From CAVYXZ01 sp963772595 (GTDB lineage: Bacteria; Chloroflexota; Anaerolineae; Aggregatilineales; Phototrophicaceae), in assembly GCA_963772595.1 (NCBI GenBank), contig CAVYXZ010000012.1, forward strand, positions 202,191 to 266,190: DNA of 64,000 nucleotides. Direction: 5' to 3'. The position numbers and the translations under genes are program-made. The notes below the pieces were generated by a model, which saw nothing but the letters and a program-made list of their open reading frames with translations, made no database searches and was not told where the DNA came from. The stretch's first letter is position 1. Each line of letters starts with the position of its first letter. Positions 53,980-63,599 of this stretch are shown one piece after another.

Positions 53980-54043
53980 TTGACGCCGCCCGCACAATCC
54001 AGTACTATTTGACCAGAAATGCAAAAACGGTCAAATGGTCAAA
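53980..54043 (+). promoter_or_regulatory. tetR-ABC operon promoter with TetR operator half-sites
   Basis: TTGACG 53980-53985, 17-base spacer, TACTAT 54003-54008. Overlapping the -10 and start: TTTGACC (54008-54014), then GGTCAAA at 54029-54035 and again at 54037-54043. The first and second halves form an inverted repeat with a 14-base centre; the third half is a direct copy 8 bases on, so two dimers could compete. Confidence 0.75.
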
Positions 54044-54052
54044 AGAGGTTCC

Positions 54053-54739
54053 ATGAGTGACGATCAGGCACGTTCGAGCAACGCTGCCCGTGCAGAGCGT
54101 ATTCTGGATGCGGCGGCGGAGTTGATGATGCATTACGGTTACGACAAAACCACCGTCAGCGACATCGCCCGCGAGGCGGGGGTCTCCAAAGGGGCCATCT
54201 ATCTGCACTGGAGCAGCAAAGAGGAACTCTTCGAAGCGCTGTATGCCCACGAAGGCCGCCTCTTCACCCAAGATTGGGTCACAGCCTTCGAGGCGCAGGC
54301 GGGCGATTGGAGCTTTGTCAAGATGTTCGAGTTGATGTGGCAGACGATGGAGCAGCATCCCTTCATGCTGGCGCTGCACACCCGCGACCAGCGCATCCTG
54401 GGCAGCTTGCTCCAGCGCAACCCTGCCTTCTTGCAGCAGAAAAGCACGACCAACAGCGGGCTTTTCCAGCAGTTGCAGCAGGTCGGGGCGGCACGCGACG
54501 ACATCGAACCTGAAGTAATCGCCTATGTTTTGAACATCATGAGCTACGGCATTCTTAAAATCAATGAAATCGTCGCCCCGGAGGACATGCTGCCCTTCGA
54601 TGTGGTGGGCGAGGCGCTGGGCAAGATCCTGGATCGGGGGCTGTCACCGGAGGGTGGTGGCAACCGTGAGGCGGCTCGTGGCCTGGTGATGAAATCGGTT
54701 GAAGCGGTGCAGGACGCAGGGGAGATGCAACATGATTAA
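54053..54739 (+). CDS. TetR-family repressor of the downstream ABC exporter
   Basis: 228 residues from ATG 54053, intact. Helix-turn-helix 'ILDAAAELMMHYGYDKTTVS' and 'DIAREAGVSKGAIYLHWSSK'. The C-terminal ligand/dimerisation domain is helical ('MFELMWQTMEQHPFMLALHT'). The last codons overlap the ABC ATPase ATG by 8 bases, and a palindromic operator overlaps its own promoter, so it likely represses the whole operon and is released by the exported compound. Confidence 0.92.
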   Translation: MSDDQARSSNAARAERILDAAAELMMHYGYDKTTVSDIAREAGVSKGAIYLHWSSKEELFEALYAHEGRLFTQDWVTAFEAQAGDWSFVKMFELMWQTMEQHPFMLALHTRDQRILGSLLQRNPAFLQQKSTTNSGLFQQLQQVGAARDDIEPEVIAYVLNIMSYGILKINEIVAPEDMLPFDVVGEALGKILDRGLSPEGGGNREAARGLVMKSVEAVQDAGEMQHD

Positions 54740-55595
54740 GGTGGACAATCTCAGCTACACATATCCGGGCGGCGCATCACCAGCCGTGAAGGGAATCAGC
54801 TTTGACATTGCCGAGCAGGAGGTCTTCGGCTTCCTGGGGCCTAGCGGCGCGGGCAAAAGCACGACGCAGAAAATTCTCATCGGCCTGCTCAAAGAGTACC
54901 AGGGCCAGATCACGATCATGGACCGCGAGTTGCGCACCTGGGGGCCGGATTACTACGAGCACATCGGCGTATCTTTCGAACTGCCCAATCACTACCTGAA
55001 GCTGACGGCGCTGGAGAACCTGAAGTACTTCCAGTCGCTCTACAGCGGCGCAACCTATGACCCACTGCAACTGCTGGAGTGGGTTGGCCTGGCCGAGGAC
55101 GCCGATAAGAAGGTCTCGGACTATAGCAAGGGCATGAAAATCCGCCTCAACGTGGCCCGCAGCCTGATCCACAAGCCGAAGATCCTCTTCCTGGACGAAC
55201 CCACCAGCGGCCTGGACCCGGTCAACGCACGCAGCATTAAGGACCTGATTTTGTCGCTGCGCGACCAGGGGACAACCGTCTTCGTGACGACGCATGACAT
55301 GATGGTGGCCGACGAACTCTGCGACCGGGTGGCCTTCCTCAGCGCGGGACGCATCAGCGTGATTGACGCGCCGATGGTGCTCAAGAAACAGTATGGCAAG
55401 CGCAACGTGCAGGTCGAGTACATCAACGGCAGCGAGACCCTGGCCCAGGAGGAATTCCCGCTGGACGGCCTGGGCGATAACAGCGCGTTCATCAAACTGC
55501 TGCAATCGGCCAGCCGCCTGGAGACGATTCACACACAAGAAACCACGCTGGAAAACATCTTCATTGAGGTCACGGGACAGGAGTTAAGCGCATGA
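54732..55595 (+). CDS. ABC-2 exporter ATP-binding protein
   Basis: 287 residues from ATG 54732, intact. Walker A 'FLGPSGAGKSTTQKILIGLL', signature 'VSDYSKGMKIRLNVARSLIH', Walker B 'ILFLDEPTSGLDPVNARSIK', H-loop 'TVFVTTHDMMVADEL'. C-terminal extension typical of drug or lipid exporters. It overlaps tetR at the start and the first permease by 4 bases at the end. Confidence 0.94.
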   Translation: MIKVDNLSYTYPGGASPAVKGISFDIAEQEVFGFLGPSGAGKSTTQKILIGLLKEYQGQITIMDRELRTWGPDYYEHIGVSFELPNHYLKLTALENLKYFQSLYSGATYDPLQLLEWVGLAEDADKKVSDYSKGMKIRLNVARSLIHKPKILFLDEPTSGLDPVNARSIKDLILSLRDQGTTVFVTTHDMMVADELCDRVAFLSAGRISVIDAPMVLKKQYGKRNVQVEYINGSETLAQEEFPLDGLGDNSAFIKLLQSASRLETIHTQETTLENIFIEVTGQELSA

Positions 55596-56317
55596 GCCGC
55601 CTGCTCTCTGCCATGAAAATGGACGTCACCATCCAGCTTCGCAACAAGCTTTACGTCATCGGCATCGCCGCCGCCGTGCTGGTGGCCGTCGCCTTAGCGC
55701 TGCTGTTCAGCGCGGATACGCTGTATTTGGGCGTTCCGACTCTGATGCTGCTGGTCGTGGGTGGATCGACGCTGCTGTACGTGGCGGGCCTGATTACCTT
55801 CGAGCGCGATGAAGGCACGCTGAGCGCGGTAATCGTCTCGCCGCTGCGCACCTCAGAATACCTGTGGTCGAAGATCATCACGCTGACGGCGCTGGCGACC
55901 CTGGAATGTGCCATCATGATCGCCGGGGCCATGCTCATCCTGAGCCGGGACGCGCCAGTCGCCATCCCGAACATTCCGATTCTGCTGGTGGGTGTCGTCA
56001 GCCTGGGCGTGATCTATACCTTGATGGGGATCATCCTGGTCGTGCGTTACGACAAGATCACCGACTTTCTGGTGCCGATGGCGGCGGTCGCGGTGGTGCT
56101 GCAACTGCCCCTGCTGCACTTCATGGATCTGGTGCCCAGTGTGCTGTGGCTCATTATTCCGTCCAGCGCCTCGACCATGCTGATTCGCGGCGCTTATATC
56201 CCGCTGAGCACTGCGGAATGGCTGTATGCCATCGGCTACACGGCAGCGCAGTTGATCGTGCTGGCGATATGGGCTTACCGCGCGTTTCAGACGCACATCA
56301 TTATGAAAGTAGGGTAG
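55592..56317 (+). CDS. ABC-2 exporter permease, first subunit
   Basis: 241 residues, intact, six predicted helices ('VIGIAAAVLVAVALALLFSA', 'YLGVPTLMLLVVGGSTLLYV', 'LIVLAIWAYRAFQTHI'). 'GLITFERDEGTLSAVIVSPL' is the ABC-2 cytoplasmic loop. Starts within ATGA of the ATPase gene; likely forms a heterodimer with the next protein. Confidence 0.88.
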   Translation: MSRLLSAMKMDVTIQLRNKLYVIGIAAAVLVAVALALLFSADTLYLGVPTLMLLVVGGSTLLYVAGLITFERDEGTLSAVIVSPLRTSEYLWSKIITLTALATLECAIMIAGAMLILSRDAPVAIPNIPILLVGVVSLGVIYTLMGIILVVRYDKITDFLVPMAAVAVVLQLPLLHFMDLVPSVLWLIIPSSASTMLIRGAYIPLSTAEWLYAIGYTAAQLIVLAIWAYRAFQTHIIMKVG

Positions 56318-56321
56318 CACG

Positions 56322-57085
56322 ATGCAAATGACCACGCTTGTACGCAAACTGGGGCCGAACGACGCCCGCCTGATCCGGCGCGACAGCTTCCTGATCTTCA
56401 TGCTGGCCTATGTCGTCATCATCGCCGTCGTCGTGCGCTTCCTGCTGCCCTGGCTGAGCAACTACCTGATCGAAAACAATATCCTCAACAGCGAGACCTT
56501 TATCACCAGCCTGGACGAACTCTACCCCATGTTGATCGCTTACATGGGTATCTTCACGGCGGGCTGCGTGCTGGTCGGGACGGTCTTTGGCTTCCTGCTG
56601 CTGGATGAACGCGACGACAACACCCTCAAGGCCATGCTGGTCACGCCGGTCCCGTTGAGCCAGTATACGCTCTACCGGGTTGGCATCCCCGCCATCATCG
56701 CCGCCTTCGCCATCATCTTTATTTTGCTGGTCATCAACCAGGCGCTGCTGCCGTTGGGGCAGTTGATTCTGGTCGCGTTGGTCGGGTCGCTGGCCGCGCC
56801 GATTGTCGCGCTGTTCTACGCGACCTTCGCCGCCAACAAGGTGGAGGGCTTCGCTTACGCCAAGTTCGTCTCGCTGGCGGCCTTCCTGATCGTGGCGGCC
56901 TGGTTTGTGCCGGAGCCGTTCCAGTTCCTCTTTGGTCTCTTTCCGCCCTTCTGGGTCAGCAAGGCCTACTGGATGGCGCTGGAAGGCAATGCGCTCTGGT
57001 GGCTGGCGCTGCTGATCGGCGCGGTGACTAGATCGGCGCGATCTACTGGCTGGTGCAGCGTTTCAAGACAGTCGCCTACCGCTAA
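56322..57085 (+). CDS. ABC-2 exporter permease, second subunit
   Basis: About 254 residues. Helices include 'MLAYVVIIAVVVRFLLPWLS' and 'GIPAIIAAFAIIFILLVINQ'; the loop 'GFLLLDERDDNTLKAMLVTP' parallels the first permease. A frame change near 57028 (two extra or one missing base) garbles the end; corrected it reads 'IGAIYWLVQRFKTVAYR' and stops at 57085 instead of 57134. Completes a TetR-ABC-permease-permease export operon of the fluoroquinolone/daunorubicin-export style. Confidence 0.85.
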
Positions 57086-57212
57086 CATCGTGTTGCGCCA
57101 GAGACTGGATGATATTCGTGCAGCGACTGGCTGATTGTCATGAGGCGATTAGGCTGCGACGAAGTATGGTATCTTCACTACTAAACGATACCTGTAAGGG
57201 CAATTACGACTG

Positions 57213-58790
57213 ATGAACACTTATCAAAATCCGATCATCCCTGGTTTCTACCCGGACCCATCCGTATGCCGTGTCGGTGACGATTATTATCTGGTCACTT
57301 CGACCTTTGAGTATTTTCCTGGGCTGCCTATCTTTCACAGCCGCGACCTCGTACACTGGCGGCAGATCGGGCATGTGCTGGATCGCCCCTCGCAGCTCAA
57401 CCTGGACGGCGTCCGCCCCTCACACGGCCTGTTTGCGCCGACGATTCGCTATCACGAGGGCACATTCTACGTAATCAACACACTGGTCGGTGGGACGGGC
57501 AGTACATACCAGGAGCGAACCAACCGCAATTTCATCGTGACCGCCAGCGATCCGGCGGGCGACTGGTCCGAACCCTACTGGCTCGACAATGCGCCCGGTA
57601 TCGATCCCTCGCTGCTCTTCGACGATGATGGCCGTGCCTGGTACACCGGCAATCGCACGCCGCCAGGGGGCGCTGCCTACAGCACACACCGCGAAATCTG
57701 GCTGCAAGAACTCGATCTGGCGACGATGCAGCTTACCGGCGATGTCTATGCTTTGTGGGATGGCGCGCTCAAAGAGGCCACCCATGCGGAAGCGCCACAT
57801 CTCTACAAGATTGACGGCTCCTATTATCTGATGATCGCTGAAGGGGGCACTGAGTGGCGTCATTCGGTCACCATCGCCCGCAGTGAACAGGTCACGGGGC
57901 CATATCAGGCCTGTATGCACAATCCGCTGATGACGCATCGCCATAGAGGGAAAAGCGCGTCCATCACAGGCACCGGCCACGCCGACCTCTTCGAGACGCA
58001 AAACGGCGACTGGTGGATCGTCATGCTGGCGATGCGGCCCTACGGCGGCTACTTCTACAATCTCGGTCGTGAAACCTTCATGGCCCCGGTGATATGGGAA
58101 GACGGTTGGCCGCTGATCTCGCCTGAAACCGGCAAGATCGAAGATGCGTACCCCGTGCCGGATTTGCCAGCGCATCCCTGGCCGCAGCCGCCCGCCTGCG
58201 ACCACTTCGAGGCCGCCACACTGGACTTCATCTGGAACATGCTGCGCACGCCCCGCGAAACCTTCTGGAGCCTGGACGAGCGCCCTGGTTATTTGCGGCT
58301 CAAGCTGCGCCCGGAACGTATCAGCGACTGGGTTAATCCCAGCTTTATCGGACGCCGCCAGCAGCACAAGGCCTTCGCCGCTCGCACGGTTATGGATTTC
58401 ATGCCGCAGAACGAGCATGAATCCGCCGGGGTGGTGCTGCTTCAGAACAGCGATTTTCAGTTCCGCTGCGAGGTCAAACAGGTGGACGGCCAGCGCGTGG
58501 TGCAGCTCATTCGCCGTGAGGCGGGCGAGGAAAGCCTGCGCGGGCAGCTTCCGGTCAGCGCTGACCGCCTGTATCTCAAGGTGACGGCCAGCGGACAGGA
58601 TTACAGCTTTTACATTGCGGAGCAGGCCGAACAATGGCTGCCGCTCGCCGAAAACGAAGACGGGCGCATCCTGAGCACCCCGGTCGCGGGTGGTTTCGTC
58701 GGAGCCTACATCGGCATGTATGCCAGCAGCAACGGTCAGAGCAGCGATAACCACGCCGATTTTGATTGGTTCGAATACATCGGGGATTAG
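57213..58790 (+). CDS. Glycoside hydrolase family 43 beta-xylosidase/arabinofuranosidase
   Basis: 525 residues, intact, no signal peptide. Five-blade propeller starting 'NPIIPGFYPDPSVCRVGDDY' (catalytic base Asp), 'GIDPSLLFDDDGRAWYTGNR' (second Asp), 'KEATHAEAPHLYKIDGSYYL' (general acid Glu). A C-terminal beta-sandwich of about 190 residues ('FWSLDERPGYLRLKLRPERI') is as in GH43 xylosidases. Cytosolic action on xylo- or arabino-oligosaccharides is expected. A GT1 gene follows after 17 bases; no sugar transporter is nearby. Confidence 0.92.
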   Translation: MNTYQNPIIPGFYPDPSVCRVGDDYYLVTSTFEYFPGLPIFHSRDLVHWRQIGHVLDRPSQLNLDGVRPSHGLFAPTIRYHEGTFYVINTLVGGTGSTYQERTNRNFIVTASDPAGDWSEPYWLDNAPGIDPSLLFDDDGRAWYTGNRTPPGGAAYSTHREIWLQELDLATMQLTGDVYALWDGALKEATHAEAPHLYKIDGSYYLMIAEGGTEWRHSVTIARSEQVTGPYQACMHNPLMTHRHRGKSASITGTGHADLFETQNGDWWIVMLAMRPYGGYFYNLGRETFMAPVIWEDGWPLISPETGKIEDAYPVPDLPAHPWPQPPACDHFEAATLDFIWNMLRTPRETFWSLDERPGYLRLKLRPERISDWVNPSFIGRRQQHKAFAARTVMDFMPQNEHESAGVVLLQNSDFQFRCEVKQVDGQRVVQLIRREAGEESLRGQLPVSADRLYLKVTASGQDYSFYIAEQAEQWLPLAENEDGRILSTPVAGGFVGAYIGMYASSNGQSSDNHADFDWFEYIGD

Positions 58791-58807
58791 AGAAAGCCGG
58801 GTCAGCA

Positions 58808-60104
58808 ATGAAGGTCTTTATCAACACCCTGGGCACACAGGGCGACGTCCAGCCCTATGTGGCGCTGGGCAAGGGGCTGAAGGCGGCGGGGCATGAGGTC
58901 ACCGTCTGTACCAGCGCCAGTTTCGAACCCTTCATCACCGGGCATGGCCTGAACTACGGCTACATGACCGATGACTTCATGAAGCTCATCAACTCGGACG
59001 CGGGCCGCGAGGCCATCGAGAACGATACCTCGCTGCTGGGAAAATTGAAGAATTACCGGAATCTGATGAGAGTGGCTGGTCCCTTACAGCGCGAGATGCT
59101 CAAGGACAGTTGGGCGGCGGCTCAGCAGGCCGAGCCGGACCTGATTATCTTCCATCCGAAGGCCTATGGCGGGCCGCATTTTGCCGAGAAGCTGGGCATT
59201 CCGATCATCTTCGCCATTCCGCTGCCGATTTACGTGCCGACGGCGGAGTTCCCCAACATGAGTATGCCGCAGCTTGCGCTGGGCGGTTGGTATAACAAAC
59301 TGAGCTATAGGCTGCTCCTCAAGCTCACGGATATGGGCATAGGCCGCTACGTTAAAGAATGGCGCAGCGAACATGGCCTGCCGGCGATGGATAGAGGCCG
59401 CAACATGCTGCACACCAGCAGCGGCGACGGCGATTCCGGTGCTGCATGCCATCAGCCAGCATGTCATCCCGCGTCCGCAGGATTGGCCGGGGAGCGCCTA
59501 CATCACCGGCTACTGGTTCCTGGATCAGGAAGACGACTGGCAGCCGCCCGATGATTTGCAGCGCTTCCTGGATGCGGGCGATCCGCCGGTCTACGTCGGC
59601 TTCGGCAGCATGTCCGGGCGCGATCCACAGCATCTGACGAAGCTCGTCATCGACGCCTTGCAGCAGGCGGGCGTGCGCGGCCTGATCGCCACCGGCTGGG
59701 GCGGTCTGACAGCGGCGGACCTGCCGGAGACGATCTTCAAGATCGACAGCGTGCCGCATGACTGGCTCTTCCCGCGTGTGGCGGCGGTGGTGCATCACGG
59801 CGGGGCGGGGACAACGGCAGCGGGACTGCGCGCCGGGCGTCCGACGGTCATCTGCCCCTTCATCGTGGACCAGCCCTTCTGGGGCAGGCGCGTGCATGAA
59901 CTCGGCGCGGGCGCTGCGCCGATCCCGCAGAAGCAGCTCACAGCGGAGAATCTTGCAGCGGCGATCCGCGAGGTGACGAGCGATCCGACGATCCATCGCA
60001 AGGCCGAGGTGCTGGGCGAGCAAATCCGCCAGGAAGACGGTATCGGCATTGCGGTGAACCTTATCGAGAAGAGCCGGGCAGCCCAACGAATCGCGGCCTC
60101 CTGA
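58808..60104 (+). CDS. GT1-family glycosyltransferase (sterol/macrolide glucosyltransferase type), frame broken once
   Basis: About 432 residues. 'MKVFINTLGTQGDVQPYVAL' and 'GKGLKAAGHEVTVCTSASFE' are the GT-B acceptor-side start. Removing one G near 59428 joins 'RNMLHTSSGD' to 'AIPVLHAISQHVIPRPQDWP', and the donor domain holds 'VYVGFGSMSGRDPQHLTKLV' and 'VVHHGGAGTTAAGLRAGRPT', 'VICPFIVDQPFWGRRV'. It resembles UDP-sugar:sterol or macrolide transferases. No membrane helix. Likely co-transcribed with the GH43 gene. Confidence 0.9.
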
Positions 60105-60209
60105 ACAGACGCAGGTTCCATTTCCCTAACCTGAAGAGACTGCCTGTCACATTCGTACGATCTCGACGGTTGTTGTAGGAAGCTCATTGTCTTTTTCAGG
60201 AGGAAAGTA

Positions 60210-61037
60210 ATGAACCCTACTCTTTTGCCTCGTCGTCTTCGCGTTCTCGCCCTTGCTGCCGTTGTCCTGGCACTTCTGGCGACCGTGATCCCGGCGGGAG
60301 CCGTCAACTTTGGCACGCTGGATGGTGACGCGCATCCCTACGTGGGCCTGCTGGTCTTCGACGTAGATGGCGCACCGGCCTGGCGTTGCAGCGGGACTCT
60401 GCTGTCGCCGACGGTCATGCTCACTGCCGGGCACTGCACCGCCGGGACTTCCGGGGGCCGCGTCTGGTTTGAGTCCGATGTCGAATCTGGCATTCCCGCC
60501 AATGGCTATCCCTTTGGCGGCGGCACCAGCATCGAATTTAGCGAAATCCACACCCACCCGCAGTTTCAGGATAACGCCTTCTATCTCTACGACGCTGGGA
60601 TCGTGATCCTCAGCCAGCCGGTTTACATGTCCACCTATGGTACGCTGGCGAACATCGGGCTGCTGGACGAACTCTCCACCAAACGTGGTCAGCAGGACCA
60701 GTCCTTCACGGTCGTCGGCTACGGCTTGCAGAGCGTCAAACCCACGCTTCAGGCGGATCGCGTCCGTTATCAGGGCACAGTGAAACTGATCGACGTGAAC
60801 GGTACCGCCGGAATTCCGGCAGGCACCTCGGCCAGCTTCACCAACAATCCCGGCCAGGGCAACGGTCGGGGCGGCACCTGCTTCGGCGATTCCGGCGGCC
60901 CGATCTTCTACGGGAACAGCAACGTGATTGCAGCCGTAACTTCCTACGGCCTGAACGCGAACTGCGGCGGGACCGGCGGCGGCTATCGTGTCGATACGCC
61001 GGATGACCAGAGCTTTATCCACACCTACGTCAACTAG
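60210..61037 (+). CDS. Secreted trypsin-like serine protease
   Basis: 275 residues, intact, preceded by a strong AGGAGG. Signal peptide 'LRVLALAAVVLALLATVIPA' ending GA-V. Catalytic triad: His in 'LLSPTVMLTAGHCTAG', Asp in 'AFYLYDAGIVILSQPV', Ser in 'CFGDSGGPIFYGNSN'. The primary pocket residue six before the Ser is Gly/Thr rather than Asp ('GRGGTCFGDSGGP'), so tryptic specificity is doubtful. Cysteines pair as C58-C74-like and near the active Ser. Monocistronic. Confidence 0.93.
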   Translation: MNPTLLPRRLRVLALAAVVLALLATVIPAGAVNFGTLDGDAHPYVGLLVFDVDGAPAWRCSGTLLSPTVMLTAGHCTAGTSGGRVWFESDVESGIPANGYPFGGGTSIEFSEIHTHPQFQDNAFYLYDAGIVILSQPVYMSTYGTLANIGLLDELSTKRGQQDQSFTVVGYGLQSVKPTLQADRVRYQGTVKLIDVNGTAGIPAGTSASFTNNPGQGNGRGGTCFGDSGGPIFYGNSNVIAAVTSYGLNANCGGTGGGYRVDTPDDQSFIHTYVN

Positions 61038-61196
61038 GCCGCTGTCTGAGCGGTTTTAGTCGCAGCACTTCCGCGCAGACCTCTGTCCGACGCTTTGTCA
61101 AGTGTCGTGCAGGGGTCTGATGCTTTATACATTCCCTCATGTGGCTCGCCGTGTGACTCTGCTAAAATAGGGTCGGTTCATTGAGAGAGTGTAGAC

Positions 61197-63068
61197 ATGG
61201 CCGTTTATCAAGACACCCAACGCATGAATCCCTGGCTGATCCGTTTGCCGATCCTGTTCATTCTGGCGGTGGCCCTCGTTATCCTGCTGCTGGCGGGCTT
61301 CGTCGTCGGCGTGCAGCAGGTCTACGCGCAGACGGTCATGCCGGGCGTCTGGGTGAGCGGCGTCAACCTGGGCGGGCTGACCCGGTCGCAGGCCATCGGT
61401 GTGCTGGATAACAACCTCAACTATGATCAGGACGCGGTCTTCACCTTCCGTTATGGCGATGAGATCAGGCCGGAATGGCAGTTCACGGCGGGCGAGTTGG
61501 GCGTGCATTACGATCTGGACGCGACCGTAGACGCGGCCATGCAGGCTGGACGAAGCAGCGGCAGTCCGCTGGCGAACCTGGCAGAGCAGGCCAGCATCTG
61601 GCTAACGGGCAAGGAGATCGGGCTGCTGGTCACTTATGATGAGACCGCAGCGCAGGCGCATCTGGAAGCGATTGCCAGCCAGATCGACCATCCGGCGCAG
61701 GACGCGACGCTGACGATCAAGGACCTGACGGTCACGACCACACCCGCCACCGTCGGCCAGACGGTCGATGTCGCGGCTACCTTAAACGCACTCAGGACAC
61801 AGATCGAGCCGCTGGATACCGGCGCGGAGATTCCGCTGGTGATTCACGAGGACCTGCCGCTGGTGGTCGATACAGAAGCGGCGGCCAACAAGGCGCGGGC
61901 AGCGCTCTCCGGCCCGGTCACGATCCTGGCCGACAGCCCGGACGGCCAGCCGCGCGGCCCCTGGAGCGCCATGCCGGAGCAGATCGCTTCGCTGCTGACG
62001 AAGACGCCCGTCTACAACGACGACGGTACGGTGCGCTACGAGATCGGCGTGAATATCGAGGCCTTCCGCGATTTCATGAACCGCATGGCCCCTACACTGG
62101 AGACCCCGGCGGAGAACGGGCGTTTTCACTTCAACGAGGACACGCGCCAGCTTGAGGTTTTCCAACTGGCGATCAATGGTCGGCAGATGAACGTGGACGA
62201 GACCCTGAAGCGTCTGGAAGCGGCCATCTTCAACCCCGACCCGGCGCAGCGGCAGGTCTACGTGGCCTACAATTACGTTCTGCCCGAATATCACAACGAC
62301 ATCACCGCCGGGGCGCTCGGCATCACCGAGATGATCTCGCAGGGCACCACCTATTACACCGGCTCATCGGCCCCGCGTATCCAGAATATCATCGAATCGG
62401 CCCAGCGCTTCGACGGTGTCATCATCGGCCCCGGCGAAGAATTTTCCTTCAATGACATCCTGGGCGACATCAGCCCGGAGGAAGGTTTCACTGAAGGTTT
62501 CGTCATCGTCGGCGACCGCACGGTCAAGGGCGTCGGCGGCGGAGTCTGTCAGGTGAGCACGACGGTTTTCCAGGCAGCTTTCTATGCGGGTTTCCCCATC
62601 ACTGAACGCTGGGCGCATGGCTATCGCGTCGGCTATTACGAGCAGGGCGAGGGGCCGGGCATGGATGCCTCGGTTTACCAGGGCGATCCTGGCGAGCGCA
62701 GCCTGGATTTCCGCTTCGTCAACGACACGCCCTACCATCTCCTGATCGAGACCTCGATTTTCCCTGGTGATGATGCGGTCCAGTTCCGCTTCTACAGCAC
62801 CAATCCGGGACGACAGGTAGTCAAAAGCGGGCCGGAGATCAGCAACATTACAGAGCCGCCGCCGCCGCGCTACATCGCCAATGCGGATCTCTACGCCGGG
62901 CAGGAGCACTGGCTGGAGCGCCCGGTCGAGGGGGCCTATGTCGTGGTCAACCGGACCATTCTGGATTCCAACGGCAAGGAACTCGACAGCACCGATTTCC
63001 GCGCCAATTACCTGCCCTGGGGCGCGCTCATCGAGGTCCCACCCGGCGATGCGCGACTGACGGGGTGA
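61197..63068 (+). CDS. VanW-family cell-envelope protein with peptidoglycan-binding-like repeats
   Basis: 623 residues, intact. Cytoplasmic start, one helix 'LPILFILAVALVILLLAGFV', then two domains of the peptidoglycan-binding-4 type ('VMPGVWVSGVNLGGLTRSQA', 'GELGVHYDLDATVDAAMQAG'; second copy about 240-350). The C-terminal VanW domain follows ('AQRFDGVIIGPGEEFSFNDI', 'GGGVCQVSTTVFQAAFYAGF', 'ERWAHGYRVGYYEQGEGPGM'). Present in many Gram-positive-like and Chloroflexota genomes; exact role is unknown. A -10 (TAAAAT) lies 37 bases upstream. Confidence 0.93.
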   Translation: MAVYQDTQRMNPWLIRLPILFILAVALVILLLAGFVVGVQQVYAQTVMPGVWVSGVNLGGLTRSQAIGVLDNNLNYDQDAVFTFRYGDEIRPEWQFTAGELGVHYDLDATVDAAMQAGRSSGSPLANLAEQASIWLTGKEIGLLVTYDETAAQAHLEAIASQIDHPAQDATLTIKDLTVTTTPATVGQTVDVAATLNALRTQIEPLDTGAEIPLVIHEDLPLVVDTEAAANKARAALSGPVTILADSPDGQPRGPWSAMPEQIASLLTKTPVYNDDGTVRYEIGVNIEAFRDFMNRMAPTLETPAENGRFHFNEDTRQLEVFQLAINGRQMNVDETLKRLEAAIFNPDPAQRQVYVAYNYVLPEYHNDITAGALGITEMISQGTTYYTGSSAPRIQNIIESAQRFDGVIIGPGEEFSFNDILGDISPEEGFTEGFVIVGDRTVKGVGGGVCQVSTTVFQAAFYAGFPITERWAHGYRVGYYEQGEGPGMDASVYQGDPGERSLDFRFVNDTPYHLLIETSIFPGDDAVQFRFYSTNPGRQVVKSGPEISNITEPPPPRYIANADLYAGQEHWLERPVEGAYVVVNRTILDSNGKELDSTDFRANYLPWGALIEVPPGDARLTG

Positions 63069-63072
63069 GATT

Positions 63073-63247
63073 TTGCCGTCGAATTCATTCGGCGGCAAGC
63101 TTCCAAGTCCTTTCAAGACTTGTGGCTCCGGGTTGCTCATCAGGCGTGGAATCCGTGAGTTCTAACAACTGGCAGTAGGTTAACGTTCCGGCATGGCACA
63201 ACCCCCCAGGGGTTTGGGCCTTTGCCGGGGATTTTATTGCCCGGCAG
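63073..63247 (-). repeat. Distant copy of the REP-like repeat in inverted orientation
   Basis: 63075-63096 is identical over 22 bases to the palindrome at 3070-3091. The flank AAGTCCTTTCAAGACTTGTG (the AGTCC hairpin module) follows on the other side of the palindrome, so this copy is inverted. 63188-63247 holds the CCCCAGGGGTTTGGGCC and TTTATTGCCCGGCA modules in reverse. It lies between the VanW stop and the PIN-like gene and overlaps the last 35 or so codons of the latter. Confidence 0.8.
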
Positions 63248-63599
63248 CGCGTGCCATCGCAGCGGGATAAAGTCACTGGCAAAGTCTTCAGCGTTGCTTG
63301 CGCCGATGGCGATTTCAAGATCGTTCACAGCTTGCCTGATAGACAGTGACTCCGGAACCAGGATAACACCCGTCATAGGCAACCCCTGCTCGACGCGAGC
63401 ATAAGCATCACCGACCAGAGTCTGGACATCGTGCGTCAGAATGATACGCGCTTCAAGAGCGGCCCATTCGAGGACTACTGGATACCGGCGCTTGATAGAG
63501 GGCCGGATCCTGTACCCGCACAATGTCTAAATCGGGGAAGCGTCTAAGCAGCGCTTTGATGATAATGCCTTTGAAATTTTCGTCGGCTGCGAAGCGCAT
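63140..63599 (-). CDS. DUF5615/PIN-like toxin-type protein with repeat-derived tail
   Basis: ATG 63599 overlaps the DUF433 stop by one base. 'MRFAADENFKGIIIKALLRR' and 'FPDLDIVRVQD' open the PIN-like fold (Asp, Glu). Removing one T near 63489 joins 'PVVLEWAALEARIILTHDVQ', 'TLVGDAYARVEQGLPMTGVI' and 'RQAVNDLEIAIGASNAEDF'. The normal family end is near 'SDFIPL' (about 63262); the frame then runs through the REP-like repeat ('PGNKIPGKGPNPWGVVPC') to 63140. A Mut7-C/DUF5615 protein paired with DUF433 is a recognised toxin-antitoxin-like arrangement; toxicity here is inferred. Confidence 0.7.
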
